A stretch of 64,000 bases of DNA from Mycolicibacterium hippocampi (lineage in GTDB: Bacteria > Actinomycetota > Actinomycetes > Mycobacteriales > Mycobacteriaceae), in NCBI RefSeq assembly GCF_010723735.1, contig NZ_BLLB01000002.1:4526001-4590000 (forward strand). Reading direction: 5' to 3'. Position numbers and translations under genes: made by a program. Shown in pieces: positions 48,457-56,919 of the stretch (positions are counted from its first letter, which is position 1; each line of letters begins with the position of its first letter). The notes under the pieces were generated by a model. That model worked only from the letters and a program-made list of their open reading frames with translations, did no database searches and was not told the origin of the DNA.

Positions 48457-50435
48457 GCGTTCGCTCCCACACCAGTTGCGTCGTCGGCCACTGCGGCCGG
48501 GTCCTCGATGGTGGCCGCCGCCAGCCTGGCGAACTTCGCCTTCTCGAGTTCTTTCTCGCCCAGGGTTCCGTCGAGCGCGGCCTCGATGATGCCCTCGACC
48601 TCGTCGGCGAGAAACGCCATGCCCTCGACCTTGGTCACCGACTGGATATCCACCAGATACTTGCCGCGCAGCAGCAGCGCCAGCTGCCCGAGATTCATCT
48701 CCGGCAACACCACGGTGGAGTACTTCGCCAGCACGTCACCGACATTGGCCGGGAACGGGTTGAGGTTGCGCAGATGTGCCTGGGCGACCTTGATGCCCTT
48801 TCGCCGGGCGCGCCGGCAGGCCTCACCGATGGGTCCGTAGCTGCTGCCCCAGCCGAGCATCAGCAGCTCGGCCTCGCCGCTGGGATCGTCGACCTCGAGG
48901 TCGGGGACCTTGATGCCGGCAACCTTCTCCTGACGCAGCCGGACCATCAGGTCGTGGTTCTTGGGCTCGTAGGAGATGTTGCCCGAACCGTTGGCCGCCT
49001 CGAGGCCACCGATTCGATGCTCCAGACCGGGAGTGCCGGGAATCGCGAACTGCCGGGCCAGGGTTTCGGGGTCGCGCGCGTAGGGCGCGAACGGCTCACC
49101 CGTCTTGGCGAAGGTGTGCACGATGGGCTCATAGCTGGTCACATCGGGGATCCGCCACGGTTCTGAACCGTTGGCGATGGCGCCATCGGACAGGATCATC
49201 ACCGGGGTGTGATAGTGCACCGCGATGCGGGCGGCCTCCATGGCGATGTCGAAGCAATCCGACGGTGACCGCGGCGCCAGCACGGCCACCGGTGATTCAC
49301 CGTTGCGCCCGAACAGCGCCTGGAGCAGGTCGGCCTGCTCGGTCTTGGTGGGCAGACCGGTCGACGGTCCGCCGCGCTGCACGTCGATGACGATCAGGGG
49401 CAGCTCGGTCATCACGGCCAGCCCGATCGCCTCGGACTTCAGCGAGATGCCCGGCCCCGAAGTGCTGGTGACACCGAGCGCACCGCCGTAGGAGGCACCG
49501 ATGGCCGCACCGATACCGGCGATCTCGTCCTCGGCCTGGAACGTCAGGACGTGAAAGTTCTTGTGCTTGGACAGCTCGTGCAGGATGTCGGAGGCCGGGG
49601 TGATCGGGTAGGTGCCCAGCACCACCTGGATGTCACTGAGATGGCCTGCGGACACCAGCCCGTAGGCCAGCGCGGTGTTGCCCGAGATCTGCCGGTACTC
49701 GCCGGTCTTGAGCTTGGCCGGCGACACCTCGTAGGTGGTCGCGAAGGCTTCCGTGGTCTCACCGAAGTACCAGCCGGCCTTCAGCGCCAGCACGTTGGCC
49801 TCGGCGATGTCGGGCTTGCGGGCGAACTTCTCCCGGATGAACGACTCGCTGTGTTCGAGTTCGCGCCCGTACATCCACGACAGCAGGCCGAGCGCGAACA
49901 TGTTCTTGGCGCGCTGGCCGTCTTTCTTGGTGGCCCCGATGGATTCCACCGCGCCCAGCGTCAGCGTGGTCATCGGGACGGCCTGCACCACGTAGTCGGA
50001 CAGCTCGTCGGTCTCCAACGGATTGGCGCTGTACCCGACCTTGGCCAGGTTGCGCTTGGTGAACTCGTCGGAGTTGGCGATGATCAGACCGCCGTGGGGC
50101 AGGTCGGAGACGTTGGCCTTCAGCGCGGCCGGGTTCATCGCGACCAGGACGTCGGGGCGGTCCCCAGCGGTCAGGATGTCGTAATCGGCGATCTGGATCT
50201 GGAACGAGGAGACACCGGGCAGAGTGCCCTGCGGCGCACGGATCTCGGCAGGGTAATTCGGTTGCGTCGCAAGGTCGTTACCGAACAGCGCAGCTTCCGA
50301 CGTGAACCGGTCACCGGTGAGCTGCATGCCGTCGCCGGAGTCACCGGCGAAGCGGATGACGACCTTCTCGAGCTTCTGCCGCGGGGCGGGATTTGTCGCG
50401 GCGCCGTCGCCGTTGACTGTGCCGTTCTGACCCAC
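48453..50435 (-). CDS. korA: 2-oxoglutarate:ferredoxin oxidoreductase alpha subunit (gamma-alpha fusion)
   Basis: This 660-aa subunit fuses the gamma domain (residues about 20-205, IRFAGDSGDGMQLTGDRF) and the alpha pyrimidine-binding domain (about 245-640), with GNTALAYGLVSAGH, TYPITPASDIL and SGPGISLKSEAIGLAV. It is first in the korAB operon and is coupled to korB. An uncommonly long 298-base gap precedes it. It corresponds to Rv2455c. Confidence 0.94.
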   Translation of the reverse strand: MGQNGTVNGDGAATNPAPRQKLEKVVIRFAGDSGDGMQLTGDRFTSEAALFGNDLATQPNYPAEIRAPQGTLPGVSSFQIQIADYDILTAGDRPDVLVAMNPAALKANVSDLPHGGLIIANSDEFTKRNLAKVGYSANPLETDELSDYVVQAVPMTTLTLGAVESIGATKKDGQRAKNMFALGLLSWMYGRELEHSESFIREKFARKPDIAEANVLALKAGWYFGETTEAFATTYEVSPAKLKTGEYRQISGNTALAYGLVSAGHLSDIQVVLGTYPITPASDILHELSKHKNFHVLTFQAEDEIAGIGAAIGASYGGALGVTSTSGPGISLKSEAIGLAVMTELPLIVIDVQRGGPSTGLPTKTEQADLLQALFGRNGESPVAVLAPRSPSDCFDIAMEAARIAVHYHTPVMILSDGAIANGSEPWRIPDVTSYEPIVHTFAKTGEPFAPYARDPETLARQFAIPGTPGLEHRIGGLEAANGSGNISYEPKNHDLMVRLRQEKVAGIKVPDLEVDDPSGEAELLMLGWGSSYGPIGEACRRARRKGIKVAQAHLRNLNPFPANVGDVLAKYSTVVLPEMNLGQLALLLRGKYLVDIQSVTKVEGMAFLADEVEGIIEAALDGTLGEKELEKAKFARLAAATIEDPAAVADDATGVGANA

Positions 50436-50733
50436 GACCCTGCCTTTCGAAATCTACTCGGGCTGCGCCGCTGCAAGTCGCAGAGCGGGCTGCGACTTCA
50501 TGACGCACCGTCGAACAAGTTGTACCCAAATGTTTCTGTCACCGGGAGTACCGATTATTGCACTTCTCTTAGGCTGGCCTGAACAGGGCACACCGGTTAC
50601 CGACACGTAAAGAAGCGTCGAAGTGCCAGTTCAGGCGCGTGAAGCCCGCTGACATGCGACAGATTTGTGGTTTTCGTCACGTTTTCGAGAACGTCGTTCT
50701 CTAAGATTGCGGTTACTCGTCAGTAGCTGCCGG
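50436..50733 (-). other. korAB promoter/leader region
   Basis: This stretch of about 300 bases upstream of korA is less GC-rich than its flanks and holds no gene. It should contain the korAB promoter. It includes a perfect dyad at 50687-50701. I saw no clear SigA boxes I would stand behind. Confidence 0.45.
50687..50701. promoter_or_regulatory. 15-base dyad upstream of korAB
   Basis: GAGAACG-T-CGTTCTC is a perfect palindrome with a one-base centre, too tight for an RNA hairpin and so more like an operator. It resembles but does not match the LexA box, whose central spacing differs. It lies 33 bases past the pfkB stop and about 250 bases before korA. Confidence 0.4.
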
Positions 50734-51609
50734 CTAGCAGCCGCGGGGCGCCGGAACGGCCTCAGCCGAGTCGAACGACCCGACCTGACGCCGCTTCTCG
50801 AGCTCGCCGGCGACGAGGTCGCTGGCGAGTTCGGCCGCCCGTCGCGGATCCGATCCTGCTGCGCGGTTGGCCACATAGCATGCGGTGAACATGTCGCCGG
50901 CACCCGTGGTCTGCACATCGAGCACCCGCCACGCCGCGGGAACGCGCGTGACGTCGCCGTCGGTGTAGATGTGGCAGCCCTCGGAGCCGTAGGTCACCAC
51001 GATCTCGGGCACCCCGAGCCGCCTGGCCACGTCCGCATCGAAGGGCCCGTCAGCGACGACGATGGCTTCGTCCTCCGCGAGCTTGAGGACGTCGAGGTGG
51101 TCCAGCAGGCCTGCGGGAAAGTGCCGATCCTCGACCAGCGGTCCCAGTCGGTCGGCACGCACCAGCCCCTGTCCGTCGTAGGCGACCCGGTGGCCGCGGT
51201 CGGAGAGCAGCTTCAGGGTTTCCGCCGGGAAATCGGTGCGCAGCAGCGGGGCCAAGTGCACCCAGGTGGTATCGGGATCGGCGGCCTCCACCTCGGCCTC
51301 ACCCCAGATCGGACCGATCGCGTCGACCGACATGTGGCGATGATCGACGTCGTCGTAGTCCAGTCGGAAGGCGCTCGTCCGGTCGGAAGGCAGAACCCGG
51401 ATCAGGCCGCCGAACCGTTCGAGCAGCGCATCGAAGAGGGAGTGGTCCTGCTCGGCGCCCATCGCGACGATTCGACCGGGCACGCCCGACGCCTCGAGCG
51501 CCACCCCGGCGAAGGACGCGCAACCACCGGGACTCCTGGGCGCACCGTCGATGACATCGATGGCCAGGTTGCCCAGCACGGTCACACCGTTGATGAACTC
51601 TTGCGGCAC
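50734..51609 (-). CDS. PfkB-family carbohydrate kinase
   Basis: This PfkB kinase (about 291 aa) has the family end motif TTGAGDMFTACYV with the catalytic aspartate. The first PfkB motif region is VTVLGNLAIDVIDG ... SPGGCASFAGVA. It should phosphorylate a sugar or cyclitol. The start is uncertain: a GTG at 51609 is given because the frame from 51651 adds an unusual run of arginines. It lies 91 bases (49 from the longer start) downstream of the LacI-type gene, on the same strand, and is divergent from the PhyH/Gfo/IolE operon, so it may act on that pathway's product. Confidence 0.8.
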   Translation of the reverse strand: MPQEFINGVTVLGNLAIDVIDGAPRSPGGCASFAGVALEASGVPGRIVAMGAEQDHSLFDALLERFGGLIRVLPSDRTSAFRLDYDDVDHRHMSVDAIGPIWGEAEVEAADPDTTWVHLAPLLRTDFPAETLKLLSDRGHRVAYDGQGLVRADRLGPLVEDRHFPAGLLDHLDVLKLAEDEAIVVADGPFDADVARRLGVPEIVVTYGSEGCHIYTDGDVTRVPAAWRVLDVQTTGAGDMFTACYVANRAAGSDPRRAAELASDLVAGELEKRRQVGSFDSAEAVPAPRGC

Positions 51610-51700
51610 CGATCGATTCCCTGATCTACGTCGTCGGCGCGTTTTCGACACCGTGGGGCGAGATGTTATCGGTGAATGCCCGGTTTCGACGATTCTGCGG

Positions 51701-52705
51701 TCAGGCCGGCAGGTTGTGGGGGGTGATGACCTGGATGGGGACCGGCCGCGCCGACTCCGTCGGCAGAGCCCCGCGTTCCTGCAGAATCAGCCTCAGCGCG
51801 AACCTGGCATCGGCCCGCAGATCGTTGTGCAGCACCGCGGAGATGTGCCCGTCCCGCAGCAGTCGCCGGTTGTCGGCGTCGAGGTCGTGGGCGACGAACA
51901 CCCGGCAGGGCCGCCCGATCCGCTCGAACGCCGCGACCGTCGCGACGTTTCCCCCGCCGACGGAGTACACAGCCTCCACCGCCGGGTGGCTCTCGAGCGC
52001 CTCGAGCACCAGCCGCTCGTTGGTCGCGTCGATGCCGTCGCTGTCGCTGACCTCGACTATTCCCCGGCCGGAACCACGCAGTCCCGACCGGAACCCGACT
52101 TCGCGCTCGCCCTCGCCGCGGAACACCGTCTGGCTCAACGTGATGAGGACATCGGCCGGAGCGGGCCCCAGCCACTGGTTCACCAGGTACGCGGCGGTCA
52201 GCCCGGCGCCGTGGTTGTCGATGCCGACGTAGCCGCACCGCGAGCTTGCGGGCACGTCGGTCGCATAAGTCACCACCGGCACCCCGGCGTCCACGAGTCG
52301 GTCGATCGCCTCGGCCACCTCGGGTTGGTCCTGGGCCTTGAGCACCACCCCGTGACTGCCGCGCAGCCGCCGCAACGCCTCGACCATCTGTGCGGTCGAA
52401 CCCGACTCCCACAGATGGAACCGGGCCCGCAGCATCGCCGGGGCGAACGCGGGCAGTTCGGCTTCCACCGCTGCACGGAACGCATCGGAGAATCGTCGAG
52501 GGGTCTGCATGACGATGTCGATGAGGTACCGGCGCCCGTTGAGGCGCAGCTGCGCGCGCTGTTTGTCCAGGTCGGCAATGGCCTGGTGGACCTCTGCGAC
52601 GGTGTTCTCCCGGACCCCGGGGCGGTTGTGCAGCACCCGGTCCACAGTGGCTTCACTCAGACCGGCCTGTTGGGCGATCTCGCGGACCTTGTACCGGTGC
52701 GACAT
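51701..52705 (-). CDS. LacI-family transcriptional regulator
   Basis: The 334-aa protein has an N-terminal LacI helix-turn-helix (KVREIAQQAGLSEATVDRVL, then H-N-R-P-G-V-R-E-N-T) and a periplasmic-binding-protein-like effector domain (about residues 60-330), suggesting a sugar-type ligand. It resembles the LacI/RbsR subgroup with an extended ligand domain. It is divergent from the PhyH-led operon and likely controls both it and the downstream kinase. No ABC or MFS sugar transporter is in the window. Confidence 0.9.
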   Translation of the reverse strand: MSHRYKVREIAQQAGLSEATVDRVLHNRPGVRENTVAEVHQAIADLDKQRAQLRLNGRRYLIDIVMQTPRRFSDAFRAAVEAELPAFAPAMLRARFHLWESGSTAQMVEALRRLRGSHGVVLKAQDQPEVAEAIDRLVDAGVPVVTYATDVPASSRCGYVGIDNHGAGLTAAYLVNQWLGPAPADVLITLSQTVFRGEGEREVGFRSGLRGSGRGIVEVSDSDGIDATNERLVLEALESHPAVEAVYSVGGGNVATVAAFERIGRPCRVFVAHDLDADNRRLLRDGHISAVLHNDLRADARFALRLILQERGALPTESARPVPIQVITPHNLPA

Positions 52706-52722
52706 TGCCCTGAGCCCTTTCT

Positions 52723-52786
52723 CCGCGAGCAGACACATAGTTGTGCTTTTTTGCCCCGAACAGCGGGACTTTGTGTCTGCTCGCGG
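52723..52786. repeat. imperfect inverted repeat in the lacI/phyH gap
   Basis: The arms CCGCGAGCAGACACA (52723-52737) and TGTGTCTGCTCGCGG (52772-52786) are perfect over 15 bases and partly paired further in. The same core GCGAGCAGACACA appears in the terminator at 40833-40892. Here it sits between divergent genes, 18 bases from the lacI start codon, so a terminator role is odd and an operator or leader hairpin is possible. Confidence 0.75.
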
Positions 52787-52857
52787 CAAATCCGTGAGGT
52801 GTTTTTGATGGATTTATGCGGTTGATTGCGGTGCCGATCACAGCAAGACTAACTGCC

Positions 52858-54021
52858 ATGGGAGCACCAGTGCGCGCGACGCCGGCACCGTGGCTGGACG
52901 AGTCCGACTTCGGCCTGGACGCGTTCCGCGCCGAGGTGGACCGCGACACCGAGTTCGGCGACTATCCGCTCGCCGACGAGGTCCGCAGCAACGTCCTCGT
53001 CTACACGGCGCGGTCCGTGGCGCAAAGCGACCGACGGGCGCTGCAGTCCGAGCTCATCCGGGCGCTCGCCGACGGCCCCGGGGTGGTCGTCTTCACCGGG
53101 GCATTCGATGCCGCTGTCGTCGATCGCGCCAACGAAGCGTTCTTCGCGCTGATCGAGGCGCAACGCGTCGACGGGGTGACCGCCGGCGATCATTTCGGCA
53201 AGCCGGGCGCCAACGACCGGATCTGGAACGCGGCTCAGAAGCTGGCGCTGCACAGCCCCGCGGTGTTCGCCGACTACTACGCCAACGACGTGCTCGCCGT
53301 GGTGTGCCAGGCGTGGCTGGGTCCGCGCTATCAGGTCACCTCGCAGGTCAACGTCGTCAACCCCGGCGGCGCAGCACAGGTGCCACACCGCGATTACCAC
53401 CTCGGCTTCGTTCCCGAGGATCACCTCGCCGCCTACCCCGCGCATGTGCACCGCGCCTCACCGGTGCTGACGCTGCAGGGCGCGGTCGCCCACTGCGACA
53501 TGCCCTTGGACAGCGGGCCGACGATGCTGCTGCCACACTCTCAGCGGTTCGCCGGGGGGTACATCGCGTTCAACCGGCCTGAGTTCGTCGACTTCTTCGC
53601 CCGCCGCCACGTGCAACTCCCGCTGCAGAAGGGTGACGCGGTGTTCTTCAACCCGGCGCTCTATCACGGTGCGGGCAGCAACATCTCACCCGGAATCCGG
53701 CGCATCGCGAACCTGCTGCAGATCTCGTCGCCGTTCGGGCGGGCGATGGAGGCGCTGGACCGCACCGCGATGGTGCGTGCCGTCTACCCGGCGCTGCGCG
53801 CGATGCAGACCGCCGGCCGGCCCTACCGCGAGGTGGAGAACGCCGTGGTCGCCACTGCGGAGGGTTACGCCTTCCCCACCAACCTGGACAGCGATCCACC
53901 GATCGGAAGCCTGGCACCTGCGAGCCAGGTGGACACCGTGCTGGGTGCGCTGGCCGACGACCTCACCCCAGAAGACCTCGCCCTCGCACTCGGCGACCAG
54001 AATGAACGGAGAATCCCATGA
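52858..54021 (+). CDS. PhyH-family Fe(II)/2-oxoglutarate dioxygenase
   Basis: This 387-aa protein matches the phytanoyl-CoA dioxygenase (PhyH) family. The iron site is visible as H-x-D in VPHRDYHLGF and the distal His in ALYHGAGSN, with the 2-oxoglutarate-binding Arg in GIRRIANLLQIS. Relatives hydroxylate diverse small molecules. An ATG at 52816 would add 14 residues; 52858 is preferred because the extension is not family-like. It is the first gene of a four-gene operon with 4-base overlaps, divergent from the LacI gene. Confidence 0.85.
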   Translation: MGAPVRATPAPWLDESDFGLDAFRAEVDRDTEFGDYPLADEVRSNVLVYTARSVAQSDRRALQSELIRALADGPGVVVFTGAFDAAVVDRANEAFFALIEAQRVDGVTAGDHFGKPGANDRIWNAAQKLALHSPAVFADYYANDVLAVVCQAWLGPRYQVTSQVNVVNPGGAAQVPHRDYHLGFVPEDHLAAYPAHVHRASPVLTLQGAVAHCDMPLDSGPTMLLPHSQRFAGGYIAFNRPEFVDFFARRHVQLPLQKGDAVFFNPALYHGAGSNISPGIRRIANLLQISSPFGRAMEALDRTAMVRAVYPALRAMQTAGRPYREVENAVVATAEGYAFPTNLDSDPPIGSLAPASQVDTVLGALADDLTPEDLALALGDQNERRIP

Positions 54022-55046
54022 CCACTCTCGGCCTCATCGGGCTCGGGCGGATCGGTGCGTTCCACACCGAGACGCTGACCAACCTGCCGGCAGTGTCCGG
54101 CTTGGTGATCACCGACGAACGGCTCGACGTCGTCAAGGAGGTGGCCGCGAAATACGGTGCCACACCGGTCAACTCGGTCGAAGAGCTGCTGTCCTCGGGA
54201 ATCGACGGCGTGGTCGTCGCGGCGGCCACGCCTGCGCACGCGGAGTTGACCCTGGCCGCCGTCGAACGCGGGTTGCCGACGTTCTGTGAGAAGCCGATCG
54301 CAGCCAGTGCCGCAGAGAGCGCCCGGGTGGCCGAGGTGATCGCCCGCTCGGGTGTGCCCGTTCAGGTGGGCTACCAGCGTCGGTTCGACACCGCGTTCGC
54401 CGCCGTCAAACGTGCGGTCGACGACGGCACACTGGGCGCGCTGCACACCGTGCGCAGCACCACGATGGACCCCGCTCCGCCACCGATGGACTACATCAAG
54501 GGCTCCGGTGGCATCTTCCGCGACTGCGCGGTCCACGATTTCGACGTGGTGCGCTGGGTCACCGGGCAGAACGCCGTCGAGGTGTACGCCACCGGCAGCG
54601 TGCAGGGAGATCCGTTGTTCACCGAGTACGGCGACGTGGACACCGCCGCCATCGTGGTGCGTTTCGACGGCGGCGCGCTCGGGGTGGTGTCCGCGGCGCG
54701 GTACAACGGCCGTGGTTACGACTGCCGCCTCGAGGTCCACGGGTTCGACGACACGGTGGTCGCAGGTTGGGATCAGGGCGCTCCGGTGCGCAACGGTGAC
54801 CCGCGCTTCTCCTCACCCGGCGACTTCCCGGCCGGTCCCCCGCACCACTTCTTCATGGACCGGTTCACCGACGCGTTCCGCGCAGAGCTCAGCGGATTCG
54901 TCGAAGTCGTTCGCGGAGGCCCGAATCTGGGCGCCACGGTAGCCGATGCGGTCGAGGTCGCGTGGATCGCCGAAGCCGCCACGGAGTCGCTGCGCCGGGG
55001 TGTCCCGGTATCGCTCGAGTCGGTTCGAAAGGAGACACAGAAGTGA
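54018..55046 (+). CDS. Gfo/Idh/MocA oxidoreductase, inositol-dehydrogenase-like
   Basis: This 342-aa NAD(P)-dependent oxidoreductase has the Rossmann motif LGLIGLGRIGAFHTETL (residues 4-20), the catalytic lysine in FCEKPIAAS and the D-C-A-V-H-D-F-D motif that is close to the inositol 2-dehydrogenase (IolG) pattern. It should oxidise a ring hydroxyl of a cyclitol or sugar. It overlaps the PhyH gene by ATGA and the IolE-like gene by GTGA. The substrate is not known, but its partners suggest a cyclitol-like ring. Confidence 0.85.
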   Translation: MTTLGLIGLGRIGAFHTETLTNLPAVSGLVITDERLDVVKEVAAKYGATPVNSVEELLSSGIDGVVVAAATPAHAELTLAAVERGLPTFCEKPIAASAAESARVAEVIARSGVPVQVGYQRRFDTAFAAVKRAVDDGTLGALHTVRSTTMDPAPPPMDYIKGSGGIFRDCAVHDFDVVRWVTGQNAVEVYATGSVQGDPLFTEYGDVDTAAIVVRFDGGALGVVSAARYNGRGYDCRLEVHGFDDTVVAGWDQGAPVRNGDPRFSSPGDFPAGPPHHFFMDRFTDAFRAELSGFVEVVRGGPNLGATVADAVEVAWIAEAATESLRRGVPVSLESVRKETQK

Positions 55047-55915
55047 AGATCGCAGGTGCACCGATCTCGTGGGGGGTGTGCGAGGTCCCCGGCTGGGGCC
55101 ATCAACTGAACCCGGATCGGGTGCTGGCCGAGATGCGGGAGGTCGGCTTGGCGGCGACCGAGACGGGTCCCCAGGGGTTCCTGCCGTCACAGCCCGCGGA
55201 GTTGACGACGCTGTTGGGCACCTACGGGCTCAGCTGTGTCGGATCGTTCGTCCCGGTGGTTCTGCACGACGCGGCACACGATCCGGCGACCGACATCGCC
55301 GGGCCGATCGAGTCGCTGGTGGCCTCCGATGCCGATGTCCTCGTACTGGCCGCGGCGACGGGGTCGGACGGCTACGACTCGCGCCCGACGCTCGACGATG
55401 CGCAGTGGTCCACGCTGTTGGGCAATCTGGACCGGTTGGCCGAGATCGTCGCGGCGCGTGGCCTGACCGCGGTGCTGCATCCGCATGTCGGCACGATGGT
55501 GGAGAACCGCGCCGAAGTACAACGCGTACTGGACGGTTCGGCGATCCAGCTGTGCCTGGACACCGGGCATCTGCTGATCGGCGGGACAGACCCGGTGCAG
55601 TTGGCACGAGACGTGCCCGGCAGGATCTCACACGCCCACCTCAAGGACGTGAACGCGGCGATGGCCGCGCGGGTGCAGGCCGGTGAAATGACCTACACCG
55701 ACGCCGTACGCGACGGCATCTACACGGCGCTGGGCAGCGGCGACGTCGACATCGCCGGGCTCGTCACAGCGCTGCGCGCCAACGGCTACGACGGCTGGTT
55801 CGTCATGGAACAGGACACCATCCTCGCCGGCGAACCCACCGGAGAGGGCCCGATCGGCGACGTGCGTGCGAGTGTGGCCTATCTACAGGACGTGTGCCGC
55901 GCGGTGGAGGTGTGA
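55043..55915 (+). CDS. IolE-like TIM-barrel sugar isomerase/dehydratase family protein
   Basis: This 290-aa protein belongs to the xylose-isomerase-like TIM-barrel superfamily, near inosose dehydratase (IolE). It starts KIAGAPISWGVCEVPGWG. The metal-binding residues of the family appear in the V-E of VGTMVENR, CLDTGHL, HAHLKD and VMEQD. The GTG overlaps the previous stop and has AAAGGAG 8 bases upstream. It would act on the keto product of the dehydrogenase by dehydration, epimerisation or isomerisation, which is inferred from the gene order. Confidence 0.84.
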   Translation: MKIAGAPISWGVCEVPGWGHQLNPDRVLAEMREVGLAATETGPQGFLPSQPAELTTLLGTYGLSCVGSFVPVVLHDAAHDPATDIAGPIESLVASDADVLVLAAATGSDGYDSRPTLDDAQWSTLLGNLDRLAEIVAARGLTAVLHPHVGTMVENRAEVQRVLDGSAIQLCLDTGHLLIGGTDPVQLARDVPGRISHAHLKDVNAAMAARVQAGEMTYTDAVRDGIYTALGSGDVDIAGLVTALRANGYDGWFVMEQDTILAGEPTGEGPIGDVRASVAYLQDVCRAVEV

Positions 55916-56916
55916 GCGAACGCCCAGCAGCACACCGACGGACCGGTGGCCTGCGGATCGGGGTGCTCGGCGCGTCCCGGATCGCCGAGTCGGCGATCGT
56001 CGGCCCTGCCCGGGATCTCGGCCACCGGCTGGTCGCGGTCGCCTCGCGGGATCCGTTGCGCGCCAAGGTGTTCGCCGACGCACACGGTGTCGAGCGGGTG
56101 CTGCAGTCATACCAGGATGTGGTCGACGACCCCGAGGTCGACATCATCTACAACCCGTTGGCCAACGGGTTGCACGCACCCTGGAACCTGGCCTCGGTGG
56201 CGGCAGGAAAGCCGGTGCTGACCGAGAAGCCGTTCGCCCGGAACCGCGAGCAGGCGCAGCGGGTGGCGGCGGCAGCCGAGGCGGTCGGGGTGCCGGTGCT
56301 GGAGGGCTTTCACTACCTGTTCCATCCGCTCACGCGTCGCGTCTTCGACCTCGCCCACGACGGTTCGCTCGGTGAGCTCACCCGCGTCGAGGTCCGGATG
56401 GAGATGCCGGCACCGCCGCCCGAGGATCCGCGGTGGTCGTTGGAGCTCGCCGGTGGCGCCCTGATGGATCTGGGGTGTTACGGCCTGCACGTCATGCGCC
56501 GGTTCGGCACACCGACGGTTGTCGGCGCCACGGCAGGGCATTGCGACCACGGCGGCCCCGATGTCGATGCATGGTGTGACGTGGAACTCGAACTGCCCGG
56601 TGGCGCCACCGGCCTGTCGGCCAATTCGATGCTGGCCGACGAGTACTCGTTCACCCTGCGGATCGTCGGGACTCGCGGGGATGTGCTGGCGCACAACTTC
56701 ATCAAGCCGCAGGACGACGACAGGATCACCATCACCACCGAGACCGGGACGACCGTCGAGCACCTCGGCAGCCGGGCGACCTACACCTATCAGCTCGAAG
56801 CGTTCGCCGCCCACGTCGAGCACGGTGCCCCGCTACCGATCGACACCGCCGACGCCGTGGCCAACATGGCGCTCATCGACGACGCCTACCGGGCCGCGGG
56901 GTTGAGTCCCCGCTGA
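55912..56916 (+). CDS. Gfo/Idh/MocA oxidoreductase, second copy
   Basis: This 334-aa Gfo/Idh/MocA protein has the cofactor motif IGVLGASRIAESAIVGPARD, catalytic lysine in LTEKPFARN and the block GGALMDLGCYGLHVMR. It differs clearly from the first dehydrogenase; the A-S-R-I-A and D-L-G-C-Y pattern is nearer to xylose/dihydrodiol dehydrogenases. A GTG in a GTGA overlap starts it. Two distinct dehydrogenases in one operon suggest oxidation and reduction at different ring positions. It stops 3 bases from the convergent mceF stop. Confidence 0.85.
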   Translation: MSERPAAHRRTGGLRIGVLGASRIAESAIVGPARDLGHRLVAVASRDPLRAKVFADAHGVERVLQSYQDVVDDPEVDIIYNPLANGLHAPWNLASVAAGKPVLTEKPFARNREQAQRVAAAAEAVGVPVLEGFHYLFHPLTRRVFDLAHDGSLGELTRVEVRMEMPAPPPEDPRWSLELAGGALMDLGCYGLHVMRRFGTPTVVGATAGHCDHGGPDVDAWCDVELELPGGATGLSANSMLADEYSFTLRIVGTRGDVLAHNFIKPQDDDRITITTETGTTVEHLGSRATYTYQLEAFAAHVEHGAPLPIDTADAVANMALIDDAYRAAGLSPR

Positions 56917-56919
56917 GCT

